From: an uncultured Mailhella sp.
Lineage (GTDB): Bacteria > Desulfobacterota > Desulfovibrionia > Desulfovibrionales > Desulfovibrionaceae
DNA: 28,755 nt
Direction: 5' to 3'
Assembly (NCBI GenBank): GCA_948482415.1
Contig: CAOMFZ010000003.1
Location: 1-28,755 of the forward strand
The stretch's first letter is position 1, and each line of letters opens with the position of its first letter. Both the position numbers and the translations under genes were made by a program. Below are positions 1-8,129 of the stretch, piece by piece. Below the pieces are notes generated by a model, which made no database searches, was not told the DNA's origin, and saw only the letters and a program-made list of their open reading frames with translations.

Positions 1-14
1 TGATATTCCACAGC

Positions 15-1010
15 TTACCCTTTTTCTTTTTTCTCTGTCTGCTCATCATCTATGCGCATTGGCATATGCTTTGCCGCTTGCTCTGATAACGGATGTGCTT
101 TATCATAAATTCTTGTCAGCGCGTCCATATCCAAATGGGTATAGCGCTGGGTTGTGGCAATTTTACTGTGTCCCAAAAGTTCCTGCACTGAACGTAAATC
201 AGCGCCTCCTTCAAGAAGATGCGTTGCAAAGGAATGGCGGAGATCATGGGCAGAAACACGAGTCGCAATCCCCACTTTCTGACGGTACAACTCAATAATC
301 CTGTTTGCTTCGCGCCTATTAAGCCTTTTGCCGCGTTTGCCCACAAAAAGCGCTTTTTCGCCATGCTCCACAGTCAGTGTATTTCGCTTTGCAAGCCAAG
401 CCGCAAGTGCCTTTTGGCAAGTATCAGAAAGGGGCACAATTCGCTCCTTACTGCCTTTCCCGAAAACTTTTATGGTCTTACTTTCCTGTTTCACGTCCTG
501 CACGTTTAAACCAAGCGCTTCGGAAATACGCAGTCCGGAGCCATAGAGCAATTCCAAAAGCGCATTATCCCGAAAATAAAATTCATCATCCGCATCTTTT
601 TCGTCCAGCATGCCTGTCATCTGGTCCACATTGAGCATGGTGGGGTGGTGTGTTTCCTGCTTGGGATTGTGCACGCCCAGCATAGGATTGACCGTTATAA
701 ATTTTTTTTGCAGCATAAAACGAAAAAAAGAACGCAGACAGGAAAGCTTGCGCGCCATGGAACTTTTATGCATTTTCCGTCCATACAGATAAACAAGAAA
801 TTCCTGTATATCCTTTTTCTCAATGCCAGCCGGCACCGCAAGAGATTTGCCTTTTTGCAGCAAAACGGTCTCAAATTCTTCCAAATCCGTTTGATACGAA
901 CGCACCGTTGCTTCAGAATAATTTTTTTGAAACTGCAAATGAGCGGCAAAAAGTGAAATATTGGTACAGGGCTCACACTGTTCAGGAGGTTTAATCTCTG
1001 TCTTTTTCAT
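15..1010 (-). CDS. xerC: Tyrosine recombinase XerC/XerD-like
   Basis: Site-specific tyrosine recombinase of 331 residues, expected to resolve chromosome dimers at a dif site together with a partner Xer protein. An N-terminal SAM-like core-binding domain lies at about residues 18-110, followed by the catalytic domain. The full catalytic set is visible: R161 (SGLRISEAL), K185 (GKGSKER), H255 and R258 (HDLRHSFATHLL), H281 (LLGHS) and Y290 (TQRYTH). Length is slightly above the usual ~300 because of short N- and C-terminal tails. The start ATG overlaps the dprA stop as ATGA, which suggests translational coupling as the last gene of the cpoB-dprA-xerC run. The housekeeping setting and the absence of phage genes or att repeats argue against a phage integrase. 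Whether it is XerC, XerD or a lone XerH-like enzyme cannot be settled here. Confidence 0.9.
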   Translation of the reverse strand: MKKTEIKPPEQCEPCTNISLFAAHLQFQKNYSEATVRSYQTDLEEFETVLLQKGKSLAVPAGIEKKDIQEFLVYLYGRKMHKSSMARKLSCLRSFFRFMLQKKFITVNPMLGVHNPKQETHHPTMLNVDQMTGMLDEKDADDEFYFRDNALLELLYGSGLRISEALGLNVQDVKQESKTIKVFGKGSKERIVPLSDTCQKALAAWLAKRNTLTVEHGEKALFVGKRGKRLNRREANRIIELYRQKVGIATRVSAHDLRHSFATHLLEGGADLRSVQELLGHSKIATTQRYTHLDMDALTRIYDKAHPLSEQAAKHMPMRIDDEQTEKKEKG

Positions 1011-2560
1011 AACAAACTATACCGTGCCCCTGCTTCTTTGGCGATTGTCCCCTCCACTTCCAGCATGAGCAGGGAGGAAGAAAGACTTGCCATATCCATA
1101 TCAATTTGCATATCCCGCAAAAACTGCATGATTTCATCAGCAGTCAGTCGTCCATGCGCACACAAAATTTGCACAACAGGGTCGTCGCTGACAATTTCCT
1201 TTTGCGTTTCTGCCTGGATTTCTTTCTGCTTTGGCGAAAAATTTTCTCCCGCCAAACGATCTTTCTTTATTTGCTTTCGCCGCTCTTTTTTCTGTACTTT
1301 TTGGGAATTCGGAAGTTCTTTCAGCACACTTTTTTTATTCAAGACAGCTTGCGCCAGTTCTCCAAAATCAAGGGATAACGGTATCAGTTCATCATCTGTT
1401 TTAGGACGTGCAAGCAGGGCATGAGCAGAATATTTTTTCTTTTGTACGGAAGACTGCGGATAAATATGCGTTTCCTGTTTCTGCGGTTCTGCCAGTTTAT
1501 TGTCTGCCTGTTTATCAATTTGTCGTTTATTTTGTGTATCTTCCCGCTTTTCTGCACAATTTTCCTGCTGATTTTCAGGCATTTCATTTACTGCATCAGC
1601 CCGTGCATTTTTCCTGCATAAGTTTTCATACTGCACCGATAAATTCGGCACTAAATCAGCAATGATAGTATAAGTATCATCAACAGGCAAAGCCCCTTCT
1701 TCCAAAAGCTTTTGCCCGCCCAAGCTGTGGTTTGCCCCTAAGGGACGGCAGACATACACATTTTTATTTTGCTCCAAAGCAAGCCGGGCTGTGATTAAAC
1801 TGCCGCTTTTGAGCGCGGCTTCCACTATCAGCACACCTTCGGATATGCCAGAAATCAGTCTGTTTCTGATGGGAAAATTTTGCGCAAGCGGTTTGGCAAA
1901 AGGCGGAAATTCACTGATGAGGAGCCCCTGTTCCGCAATGCTTTGATATAATTCTTCGTGTTTGGCAGGATACACAACATTAATACCGGTGCCTAAAACG
2001 GCAATGGTTTTTCCCTGTACGCCCAATGCCCCGTCATGCGCTGCCCGGTCAATGCCCAGCGCCATGCCTGAAACTATGGCAAGTCCTAAACGTGCAAGTT
2101 CCCCTGCAATTTCCCGTGCTTTGCGTTCTCCCTGAATTGTAGCTTTTCTTGCGCCCACAATGGCAAGGGTGGGATAGGATAAAAGCCCTGCATCGCCTTT
2201 TGCATAAAAAAAGGCAGGAGCATCAATAAGGTGTTTTAAAGCAAGCGGATACCGATAATCAGTCCACAAAATCACTTCGCAGTCAGTTCTTTGTGCGTCC
2301 TGCCATTCCTGCATGGCGAATTTGCGCCACTGTTCACTTTTGAGTGACTGACGAAGAGAAGAAGGAATTTTTTGCGCAAAACTATCAAAACCTGAAATCG
2401 GTTCCTTTGATGAAAGCGCCTGATACGCTTGCAGGGCTGACCCGTAATGACGCAGAATTTTAGCCGAAAGCCGCGGACGCATGCCCTCTGCATAACGCAG
2501 AGCAAGACTCGCCCAAAATTCCTTTTTTGCGTCGTCAGAAAGCCTGTCTACGACATGCAT
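1007..2560 (-). CDS. dprA: DNA processing protein DprA/Smf
   Basis: DprA family protein that binds incoming single-stranded DNA and loads RecA during natural transformation. The protein has 517 residues. An N-terminal helical/SAM-like region (1-100) precedes the Rossmann-fold domain (about 115-305), with the signatures AIVGARKAT near 133, SGMALGIDRAAHDGAL near 164-179, VLGTGINVVYP near 188-198 and FPIRNRLISG near 229-238. A C-terminal winged-helix-like DprA domain covers about the last 60 residues. Between them lies a long charged, Lys/Glu/Gln-rich linker (about 305-455) that makes the protein longer than the typical 300-380 residues. The start lies 3 nt after the stop of the upstream lipoprotein gene and the stop overlaps xerC, so it sits mid-operon. 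DprA is common in bacteria without proven competence, so transformation is not implied. Confidence 0.92.
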   Translation of the reverse strand: MHVVDRLSDDAKKEFWASLALRYAEGMRPRLSAKILRHYGSALQAYQALSSKEPISGFDSFAQKIPSSLRQSLKSEQWRKFAMQEWQDAQRTDCEVILWTDYRYPLALKHLIDAPAFFYAKGDAGLLSYPTLAIVGARKATIQGERKAREIAGELARLGLAIVSGMALGIDRAAHDGALGVQGKTIAVLGTGINVVYPAKHEELYQSIAEQGLLISEFPPFAKPLAQNFPIRNRLISGISEGVLIVEAALKSGSLITARLALEQNKNVYVCRPLGANHSLGGQKLLEEGALPVDDTYTIIADLVPNLSVQYENLCRKNARADAVNEMPENQQENCAEKREDTQNKRQIDKQADNKLAEPQKQETHIYPQSSVQKKKYSAHALLARPKTDDELIPLSLDFGELAQAVLNKKSVLKELPNSQKVQKKERRKQIKKDRLAGENFSPKQKEIQAETQKEIVSDDPVVQILCAHGRLTADEIMQFLRDMQIDMDMASLSSSLLMLEVEGTIAKEAGARYSLL

Positions 2561-2563
2561 GAA

Positions 2564-3580
2564 TTAATGCGCACCCATTGCCCGTGCTTTTTGTGCGGCT
2601 GCTGACTGCGGCCAATCTTCCAAAAGCACAAGATAATGCAGGCTTGCGTTTTCATTATCTCCAAGCCGAGCGTATGACATGGCAGTTTTCAGCAGGGAAT
2701 CTGCCGTCTTGGGGTGCTTTGGATAACGTGTCTGCACTTCTTTGAATGCAAAAATTGCCTGCGGATAAAGAGCCCGCGCATACAGGGTTTCGCCTTTCCA
2801 GTAAAGGGCATTGGGCGCAAGCACGTCTTGAGGATATTGTTCCAGAAAAGCGTCAAATGCCATTTCAGATTGTGCATACTGTTTTCTTTGGTACAAAGTA
2901 TAGGCATTGTCATAGAGTTGTTTGCTGGACGTTGCAATAGAAGAAACTTCCTGTACTGACTGTTCTGAGGGCTGGACCTTTACCGCCGGTGTTTGTGCCG
3001 GTGCTTGTGCAGATGCCTGCTCCGTTGATTGTGCGGCCTGCTGCGGCTGCGCTTGTGTCACCGGAGCTTCCTGCTTTGGAGTTTGTGCCGGCGAAGTTTG
3101 TTCTGCCGTTTTCTTTGCCTGCTCTTTTTGCTTGGGCTGTTCCGCTTTTACTTCCTGTTTAGGCGGCTGCACAACATTTTCTTTGACTTGTTTTTGTGTT
3201 TTTTCATCAACTTTTGTCAAATCCTGTCCGGTAATAGCTCCCACTTCCCCCGCAGGCTTTACTTCCTGCACGGGTAATTTTTCAGGTGATATTGCGGCTT
3301 GCGGCGTTCCCGCATTTGTAACAACATAATTATGTGGTTTTAAATTATCCACAGAAACAATTTTTTGCGGAACAGGCACGCCGCGGGTCTTTGCGTCTTT
3401 TTCCATTTCAGAAATGCGCAGTTCATTGTCCACTAAAATATCATAGGTTTTATTATTATATTCCAAAAGGGCGTCAACTTTTTCTTCAAGGCTTCCCAAA
3501 CGTTGATTTTGTTGTTCTATATGCGCTGAAGAACACGCCGCCAGCATCATAACTGGCAAAAAATAAAATAATTTTTTCAT
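2564..3580 (-). CDS. cpoB: CpoB/YbgF-like Tol-Pal lipoprotein with TPR repeats
   Basis: Predicted outer-membrane-associated lipoprotein of the YbgF/CpoB family, which coordinates peptidoglycan synthesis with Tol-Pal-driven outer membrane constriction. Counting from the chosen ATG, a short signal peptide ends in the lipobox LAAC with Cys16 as the likely lipidated residue. A coiled-coil stretch with heptad spacing (about 20-55) follows. Next comes a long Pro/Gln/Ala/Lys-rich linker and a C-terminal TPR region starting near the SKQLYDNAYTLYQRKQYAQS stretch, typical of the family (YWKGETLYA, AIFAFKEVQTRYPKHPK). I chose the ATG at 3580 rather than a GTG four codons upstream because the AGGTG ribosome-binding site is then about 9 nt away. 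It is the first gene of the operon with dprA and xerC. tolB lies 22 kb away, so the Tol genes are not clustered here. Confidence 0.8.
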   Translation of the reverse strand: MKKLFYFLPVMMLAACSSAHIEQQNQRLGSLEEKVDALLEYNNKTYDILVDNELRISEMEKDAKTRGVPVPQKIVSVDNLKPHNYVVTNAGTPQAAISPEKLPVQEVKPAGEVGAITGQDLTKVDEKTQKQVKENVVQPPKQEVKAEQPKQKEQAKKTAEQTSPAQTPKQEAPVTQAQPQQAAQSTEQASAQAPAQTPAVKVQPSEQSVQEVSSIATSSKQLYDNAYTLYQRKQYAQSEMAFDAFLEQYPQDVLAPNALYWKGETLYARALYPQAIFAFKEVQTRYPKHPKTADSLLKTAMSYARLGDNENASLHYLVLLEDWPQSAAAQKARAMGAH

Positions 3581-3610
3581 ATGCATACACACCTATAAGC
3601 ACTTTTTTAT

Positions 3611-3639
3611 AAAATATCCCACAAGCGCAATACTGTCAA
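3611..3639 (-). promoter_or_regulatory. Candidate sigma70 promoter of the cpoB-dprA-xerC operon
   Basis: On the minus strand a perfect -35 TTGACA (3634-3639) is separated by 17 bases from a -10-like TATTTT (3611-3616). Transcription would begin about 25 bases before the lipoprotein start codon. No other promoter-like sequence was seen before dprA or xerC, which fits one transcript. Confidence 0.6.
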
Positions 3640-3730
3640 ATAGAGAAATACCGTTGCTTCATTACAAATTTTATTTTTACCCGGCTTTCAAATCAAATTC
3701 ATATTAACATTTTATTATTTTGCCGTGTTA

Positions 3731-3757
3731 TTGACATATCATGTCTTATAATAGTAT
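3731..3757 (+). promoter_or_regulatory. Candidate promoter with overlapping inverted repeat, parA-like gene
   Basis: TTGACA at 3731-3736 is followed by TATAAT at 3747-3752 (spacing too short) and TAGTAT at 3752-3757 (spacing 15). The core promoter is therefore plausible but not ideal. An inverted repeat GACAT-atc-ATGTC covers 3733-3745 and overlaps the -35, a position suited to a repressor or autoregulator. A GAGGAG ribosome-binding site stands 7 bases before the ATG at 3781. Confidence 0.4.
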
Positions 3758-3780
3758 TTTTAAGTTACGAGGAGTATTTT

Positions 3781-4863
3781 ATGGGAAAAATAATCTCTTT
3801 TTTCAATCATAAAGGCGGGGTTGGAAAAACAACCAATGTTCATAATATTGCCTGCGCATTGCGGGAGCTTGGCAAAAAAGTTCTTGTTGTTGACGCTGAC
3901 CCGCAAATGAATATGACAGCACGTCTTGCCGGTTTTTCAATGGAAAGCGAATACAAAGATGAGGACGGCACAAAATGGAGAGAATTTAATGCCGCTTATA
4001 CTTCTCTTGATGAGGTGATTTATTCAGCCATACGAGGAGAAGAAACTCCTTCCAATTTTTATTTGCAGGATTTTAACACTACCAATAACGGCTCAATTAA
4101 CCTTATTGCCAGCTCTTTTCATCTGGCTGAACTTGAAACAGATTTAGTTGACATTATCAAACGAAACAACACCTTTGACCGCGGAAGAATTTATAATATT
4201 GAGAAATTTTTCCGTGAACAATTATTGAAAGACTATGAATTTATTTTAATTGACTTTTCCCCAAGTGCAAGCAGTATCATAAACGGCATTTTAATGATGA
4301 TGTCTGATTATTTTATTGTTCCTACTTTTCCTACATTATTTAGCTTGCAGGCTATTGAAAATTTGGAAAATGTCATCAAAAACTGGTCACAGGTTTTAGA
4401 AAATCAAAAACAAACATCTACAAGCCATGGATTGAGTTTTAAACCAAAATTTTTAGGCTTAATTATTTCTGCTGTAAAGCGAAGAACAACAAAAGGTATC
4501 ACAAACCCAACAGCCACAACAGAAAAATGGATTGAACTTGTCAATACAAGAATTAAAAATTTTTATTCTTATGCCTATGATGTGGATAGGGCAATTTCTG
4601 AAAATAAATTTAAAGAAATTTTCCCTCTGTATTCCCCATTTATTTTAGGAATTTCTTACGATTTTACTTTAGCAGTCAGAACAGCCGCTGAAGATGCAGG
4701 AAAATCAGAGTACGATTTAACCGAAGAAGAACTCCCCTTTATTGCCGAAAGCAAACGAGAAGACAGTTATGGAAATCCGACAAAAGTAGACCAATACAAA
4801 GAAACACACAAATTTATTAAAGAAACATACAGTTATATAGCAGAATGTTTAACTAAACTATAA
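3781..4863 (+). CDS. Orphan ParA/MinD-type P-loop ATPase
   Basis: ParA-superfamily ATPase of 360 residues. The deviant Walker A KGGVGKTT (residues 11-18), the A' motif VVDADPQMNMT (about 37-47) and a Walker B-like LIDFSPSAS are clear. ParA proteins act as ATP-dependent dimers on nucleoid DNA or membranes to position cargo such as plasmids, chromosomes or protein complexes. No ParB gene or complete parS site is near, so the partner is unknown. The C-terminal third (about 230-360) is longer than in minimal ParA and I do not recognise it. The gene is visibly richer in A and T than its neighbours, stands alone on the plus strand between minus-strand housekeeping genes, and has its own ribosome-binding site. 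These are hints of acquisition by transfer. It could also be a positioning or regulatory ATPase of an unknown accessory function. Confidence 0.85.
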   Translation: MGKIISFFNHKGGVGKTTNVHNIACALRELGKKVLVVDADPQMNMTARLAGFSMESEYKDEDGTKWREFNAAYTSLDEVIYSAIRGEETPSNFYLQDFNTTNNGSINLIASSFHLAELETDLVDIIKRNNTFDRGRIYNIEKFFREQLLKDYEFILIDFSPSASSIINGILMMMSDYFIVPTFPTLFSLQAIENLENVIKNWSQVLENQKQTSTSHGLSFKPKFLGLIISAVKRRTTKGITNPTATTEKWIELVNTRIKNFYSYAYDVDRAISENKFKEIFPLYSPFILGISYDFTLAVRTAAEDAGKSEYDLTEEELPFIAESKREDSYGNPTKVDQYKETHKFIKETYSYIAECLTKL

Positions 4864-4917
4864 ATTTAATAAAATCTAACTTCTTATCTCAATACAATTT
4901 TACATGAAAATGCCGAC

Positions 4918-4941
4918 AAAAAAAGCCCTCGAAAGAGGGCT
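4918..4941 (-). terminator. Rho-independent terminator downstream of rpmB
   Basis: Read on the minus strand, AGCCCTC-tttc-GAGGGCT forms a perfect 7-bp stem followed by seven T residues. It lies about 90 bases beyond the rpmB stop. On the plus strand the same hairpin follows parA but lacks a good T-run, so it mainly serves rpmB. Confidence 0.8.
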
Positions 4942-5031
4942 GAATTTTGGAATACTCATATATTAAACAATATGATTGATAGTAAAAATGAGAGCGAATG
5001 CTCCTGAAAATTTGTCAAATCAAAAGTTTAA

Positions 5032-5244
5032 TTATGCATTTACGTTTCTTGGGCTTGGTTTGCGAACAGCACCGGAACGAATGCAGCGAGTACAACAAAC
5101 AATAGTACGAACAGAGCCGTCTTCAAATTGATGGCGAACTGTTTGCAAGTTTGGATTAAAACGACGTTTTGTTTTAATATTTGAGTGGCTTACCAAATTG
5201 CCAACTTGAGCTTTTTTACCGCAAACTTCACATTGTTTACCCAT
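5032..5244 (-). CDS. rpmB: 50S ribosomal protein L28
   Basis: Large-subunit ribosomal protein of 70 residues starting MGKQCEVCGKK, with the family hallmarks NLVSHSN and the KTKRRFNPNLQ segment. Two CxxC pairs (C5/C8 and C51/C54) mark the zinc-binding form. The upstream in-frame start that would give 92 residues is rejected. The ATG at 5244 has a textbook GGAGG six bases upstream and the extra 22 residues do not resemble L28. It is monocistronic in this window, with the terminator at 4918-4941. Confidence 0.95.
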   Translation of the reverse strand: MGKQCEVCGKKAQVGNLVSHSNIKTKRRFNPNLQTVRHQFEDGSVRTIVCCTRCIRSGAVRKPSPRNVNA

Positions 5245-5342
5245 AATATTCCTCCAAAATCTATACCGGTTTGGTATTATCATATTTTTTGCCAAATGGC
5301 GGATTGACATTCCTCAATTACCGTAAGGACTGCCTACTTTAT

Positions 5343-5384
5343 ACATTAAATTTAATAATTGCAAGCAATATTTAATGTTTTTTT
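5343..5384 (+). terminator. AT-rich hairpin with plus-strand T-run
   Basis: ACATTAAA (5343-5350) pairs with TTTAATGT (5371-5378), with an inner ATTGC/GCAAT stem. Seven T residues follow on the plus strand. No plus-strand gene lies just upstream, so if it acts as a terminator it would stop antisense transcription entering the membrane-protein gene. It may be incidental AT-rich structure between rpmB and the gene at 5394. Confidence 0.3.
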
Positions 5385-5393
5385 AATTTTAAT

Positions 5394-6365
5394 TTAACGA
5401 GTTAAAGGATAAAGCTGTCTGAACACAACCTGATTATCAATGACAATATCCACAACCAGCTGGGCTTTTTCACCAATTTTCATACCCGCCACAGAAGCAG
5501 AACTCTGCACATTTTTTAAATTGCGTATTCTAAAGCTTGCGTCCGTTGTTTCAGCCAGTTCCTGCAAAGCAAATTTACCGTCAATCTGACTGCTCAAATA
5601 ATATTTTTGTCTGCCCTCAATCTGAACTTTCTTGCCAAGATTTATCAATTGATAACGAATATCTACGGACTGAGAGGAAAGCCTTGCATGGAAATTTTCC
5701 ACTTCCACATAGCCCAAATCAACTTTTTGCGTAATAGTCCCCTCTCCGGATTTGGCTGCAAGTTCCTGTGCCTGTTCTGCAAGCTGTTTTTCCTCTGTTT
5801 CAGGCGTTTGCTCTTGTTTGTTTTCAGCAGCGGCAGTATTTTCTTCTGTCTTTTCTTCAGCTTTTACCGTTTCGCCTGCTGTTTCTTCCTGTTTTGCCTG
5901 TACGTCTTCTTTGACGGATTCAGCCGTATTTTCAGCCGCATTCTTTTCCTGTCCGGCATTTTCAATAATATCAAAACTCATTTGTGAGCCGGTCAAACTA
6001 TCGGCAAGTTCTCCCATGAGCACCGCTTTATCCCCGTCAATCACAGGCAGATTTGAAGCATCCACATCTTCTGTCGGCACAAGCAGACCAAGCATATCCG
6101 GAGAATATTTTTGTAAAAAGCGCTCCAAATTTGCAAGGCGGGTTACAGTTTGTTTATTGTGCTCGATTGCCTGTCTGAGCCCTGCTGTTTCTTCAAGCAA
6201 AGCAACGTATTTGCTGTAACTTGACAAGCCAAACCAAATACTCACAGCAAGAAGCAAAGGGATTATAATCAATAATGAAATGGCTATTTTAAATGTAGTT
6301 GGAGAAAAGCGAAAAGAATGAGACTTTCCTCGATCCCGCATGATAATAACACTAATATCACTCAT
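5394..6365 (-). CDS. Single-pass membrane protein, function unknown
   Basis: I do not recognise a named family. The 323-residue protein has a short basic cytoplasmic N-terminus and one strong transmembrane segment (about residues 26-47). A likely coiled-coil stretch (about 50-95) follows. Next is a long Glu/Ala/Thr/Lys-rich, probably disordered acidic region (about 133-205) and a C-terminal domain of about 115 residues that alternates hydrophobic and polar residues as a beta-rich periplasmic domain would. The layout of anchor, coiled coil, flexible linker and periplasmic domain suggests an envelope scaffold or peptidoglycan-associated factor, but this is inference. GGAG stands 4-5 bases before the ATG. 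It lies between rpmB and the L,D-transpeptidase, separated from each by about 130-150 bases of AT-rich sequence, so it is probably transcribed alone. Confidence 0.75.
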   Translation of the reverse strand: MSDISVIIMRDRGKSHSFRFSPTTFKIAISLLIIIPLLLAVSIWFGLSSYSKYVALLEETAGLRQAIEHNKQTVTRLANLERFLQKYSPDMLGLLVPTEDVDASNLPVIDGDKAVLMGELADSLTGSQMSFDIIENAGQEKNAAENTAESVKEDVQAKQEETAGETVKAEEKTEENTAAAENKQEQTPETEEKQLAEQAQELAAKSGEGTITQKVDLGYVEVENFHARLSSQSVDIRYQLINLGKKVQIEGRQKYYLSSQIDGKFALQELAETTDASFRIRNLKNVQSSASVAGMKIGEKAQLVVDIVIDNQVVFRQLYPLTR

Positions 6366-6494
6366 AACACTCCATAAAAACAGTAATTATTTATCTCTTA
6401 ATTGTATCTATATACTCTTTTTTTTTAAACGACAATATTTTTTAAAATTAAATTTAATTTTTATTCAGATTAACAAACTGGTTTAATTTATATT

Positions 6495-8114
6495 TTATAA
6501 TCGGCGCCACCATTCCTTAGCAATAATCCAACTGCTGCCTTTTGGAATGAGAGTCATGATTTTCATACCCCTGTCGCGGTAGCCTTTATTATCTTCATAA
6601 TCCTGCACCATGCGAACGACTAACCCTTCTTTTTCCATGGACATGGTCATATCGGAAAATTTAACCTTTGTTGGTTTTTTCATGCTCCACAAATCTTGCT
6701 TTTGCGCAATAATCTGGTCTAATCCCCGGCGGGTATCTTGGATTGCATAATCACTGTAAAAAGCTGCATAGGCATTAATATCTGCCTGTTCCCATGCCAA
6801 ACGCCATTTTTCAATAAAGGCAGGTGCGTCTTTCTTTATTTTATCAGTCAGAGTATGCTCTAATTTCACAGCACGGGGCAGCCATTCCATAGCACAGACT
6901 TTATAGGTGCCTGTGTCATCTTTCATCCAATAAAGACGGCGTATGCCCTCTGTTTTGTGATTTGGCGCAACATAATACTGCTTAAACCAGGACACGAAAT
7001 AATCAGGTCCTTCCAAAACCTCCACATCATCAACCGCAATATAAATCCATGAAAGTGTTGAAAAAAGACTTTCTTTATTCGCTTTAAATTTTGCAAAGCT
7101 GCCGGACGTTCTGGAATATTTTTCTGTGTCATAAAAATCAAAAAATTCTTCTGAACGGTCTGCCCAGGCATTATTCCAGTCATAGGTTGCCTGACGGATA
7201 AAATCAGCGTCTTTGGAATTATCTGCATACACGGCTTCTTCCTGCTCAGCATGATTTTGCAATGCTGCGGGCATTTCCTGTGCAGCAGCTTCCTGTGCCT
7301 CTGCATCCTGTCCGCCGGCAGTATCCGCAGCCTGCATTTCTTCGTTCCGTGCAGTCTGTGCCTGTTCGCCATTTTGTGCATTCTTTTCAGCAGGATCGGC
7401 AGAAATAAAAGAACTGAGCATTTGCGTAAAATCCTGTTCTTTTTCTTCCATCACTTCCAAAGCATTGGCGCCGAGATTTCCTGATTGGGCAAGTTTTTCT
7501 GCCTCTGCTTCACTCAAAAGAGGAGCTTCGTCATGTTCTTTTGCAGGAGTATTTGCTGTCGTCTGAGTCTGCTTTCTTTCAAGTTCCTTATCCTTATGAA
7601 AAGAACTTCGGATACCCTGCGCAATAACAACAGGGGTTCCTGCCTGCAAATATTTATCAAGGGCTTTGATATCGGCTAAATCAATGGCAACACAGCCCTG
7701 CGTCACCTGTCCCTCAATGGGATTGCCCTTGCTGTGTATCCAAATTCCCCCACCTGTTTTTCCGCGCAGTATATCAATAGGATTGGGATAATTGAGCGGA
7801 TAGGCGTGATCGCCGTACATTTCAAAATCAAGGGGCACCTGAATTTTTCCGCGTACAAAATACACGCCTTCAGGAGTTTTCAAATCTCCCTGAACCAGTT
7901 TATCGCCCTCTTTTTCGCCATGTATGCTGGGATAATGCAAACGCGTAATTTCACTGCCGTGTTTTTCTAAATAAAAAAATTCGTCTTTGCCTTTATCCAC
8001 TAAAATCAAGCTGTTATCCAATGCAGTTTCAGGCAGATGTACTTCCCATGCATTTGCGCCTGCACAAAAAGAAAAAACAGTCAAAATTGAAAAAACAAGT
8101 GTTTTAAAATGCAT
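6495..8114 (-). CDS. L,D-transpeptidase (YkuD) with tandem NTF2-like C-terminal domains
   Basis: Secreted L,D-transpeptidase family protein of 539 residues. A signal peptide (MHFKTLVFSILTVF to GANA, about 1-22) precedes a YkuD catalytic domain at about 33-167. The active-site motif has His127 (IWIHSKGNP) and the nucleophile Cys141 (TQGCVAI). YkuD enzymes make 3-3 peptidoglycan cross-links or attach or detach outer-membrane proteins from peptidoglycan. An Ala/Glu/Gln-rich linker (about 180-305) leads to two consecutive alpha+beta segments of about 110 residues each. Each opens with a W..AW helix (WNNAWADR and WRLAWEQAD), as in NTF2-like/SnoaL-like domains. The gene follows pyrE by 15 bases and is probably the last gene of the purB-pyrE transcript. 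The substrate is unknown. A regulatory or binding role for the tail is inferred. Confidence 0.85.
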   Translation of the reverse strand: MHFKTLVFSILTVFSFCAGANAWEVHLPETALDNSLILVDKGKDEFFYLEKHGSEITRLHYPSIHGEKEGDKLVQGDLKTPEGVYFVRGKIQVPLDFEMYGDHAYPLNYPNPIDILRGKTGGGIWIHSKGNPIEGQVTQGCVAIDLADIKALDKYLQAGTPVVIAQGIRSSFHKDKELERKQTQTTANTPAKEHDEAPLLSEAEAEKLAQSGNLGANALEVMEEKEQDFTQMLSSFISADPAEKNAQNGEQAQTARNEEMQAADTAGGQDAEAQEAAAQEMPAALQNHAEQEEAVYADNSKDADFIRQATYDWNNAWADRSEEFFDFYDTEKYSRTSGSFAKFKANKESLFSTLSWIYIAVDDVEVLEGPDYFVSWFKQYYVAPNHKTEGIRRLYWMKDDTGTYKVCAMEWLPRAVKLEHTLTDKIKKDAPAFIEKWRLAWEQADINAYAAFYSDYAIQDTRRGLDQIIAQKQDLWSMKKPTKVKFSDMTMSMEKEGLVVRMVQDYEDNKGYRDRGMKIMTLIPKGSSWIIAKEWWRRL

Positions 8115-8129
8115 TATGTTCTCACAATA

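Noticed and set aside
487..496. parS-like half-site TGTTTCACGT near the ParA gene
   Set aside because: Only one half matches the canonical 16-bp parS palindrome, it lies inside the recombinase coding sequence, and no ParB gene is present.
15..1010. Phage or island integrase
   Set aside because: The recombinase is coupled to dprA, no tRNA, attachment repeats or phage genes are adjacent, and the motifs fit Xer proteins.
2922..3329. Cys-rich 135-residue frame on the plus strand
   Set aside because: It is the antisense shadow of the Pro/Gln/Ala-rich linker of the cpoB-like gene, with no ribosome-binding site and a composition explained by the opposite strand.
5245..5310. Longer 92-residue L28 reading frame
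   Set aside because: The extra 22 residues do not resemble L28 and the internal ATG has a perfect ribosome-binding site.
5752..6219. Cys/Ser/Phe-rich 155-residue frame on the plus strand
   Set aside because: It is the antisense shadow of the Glu/Ala-rich region of the membrane protein gene.
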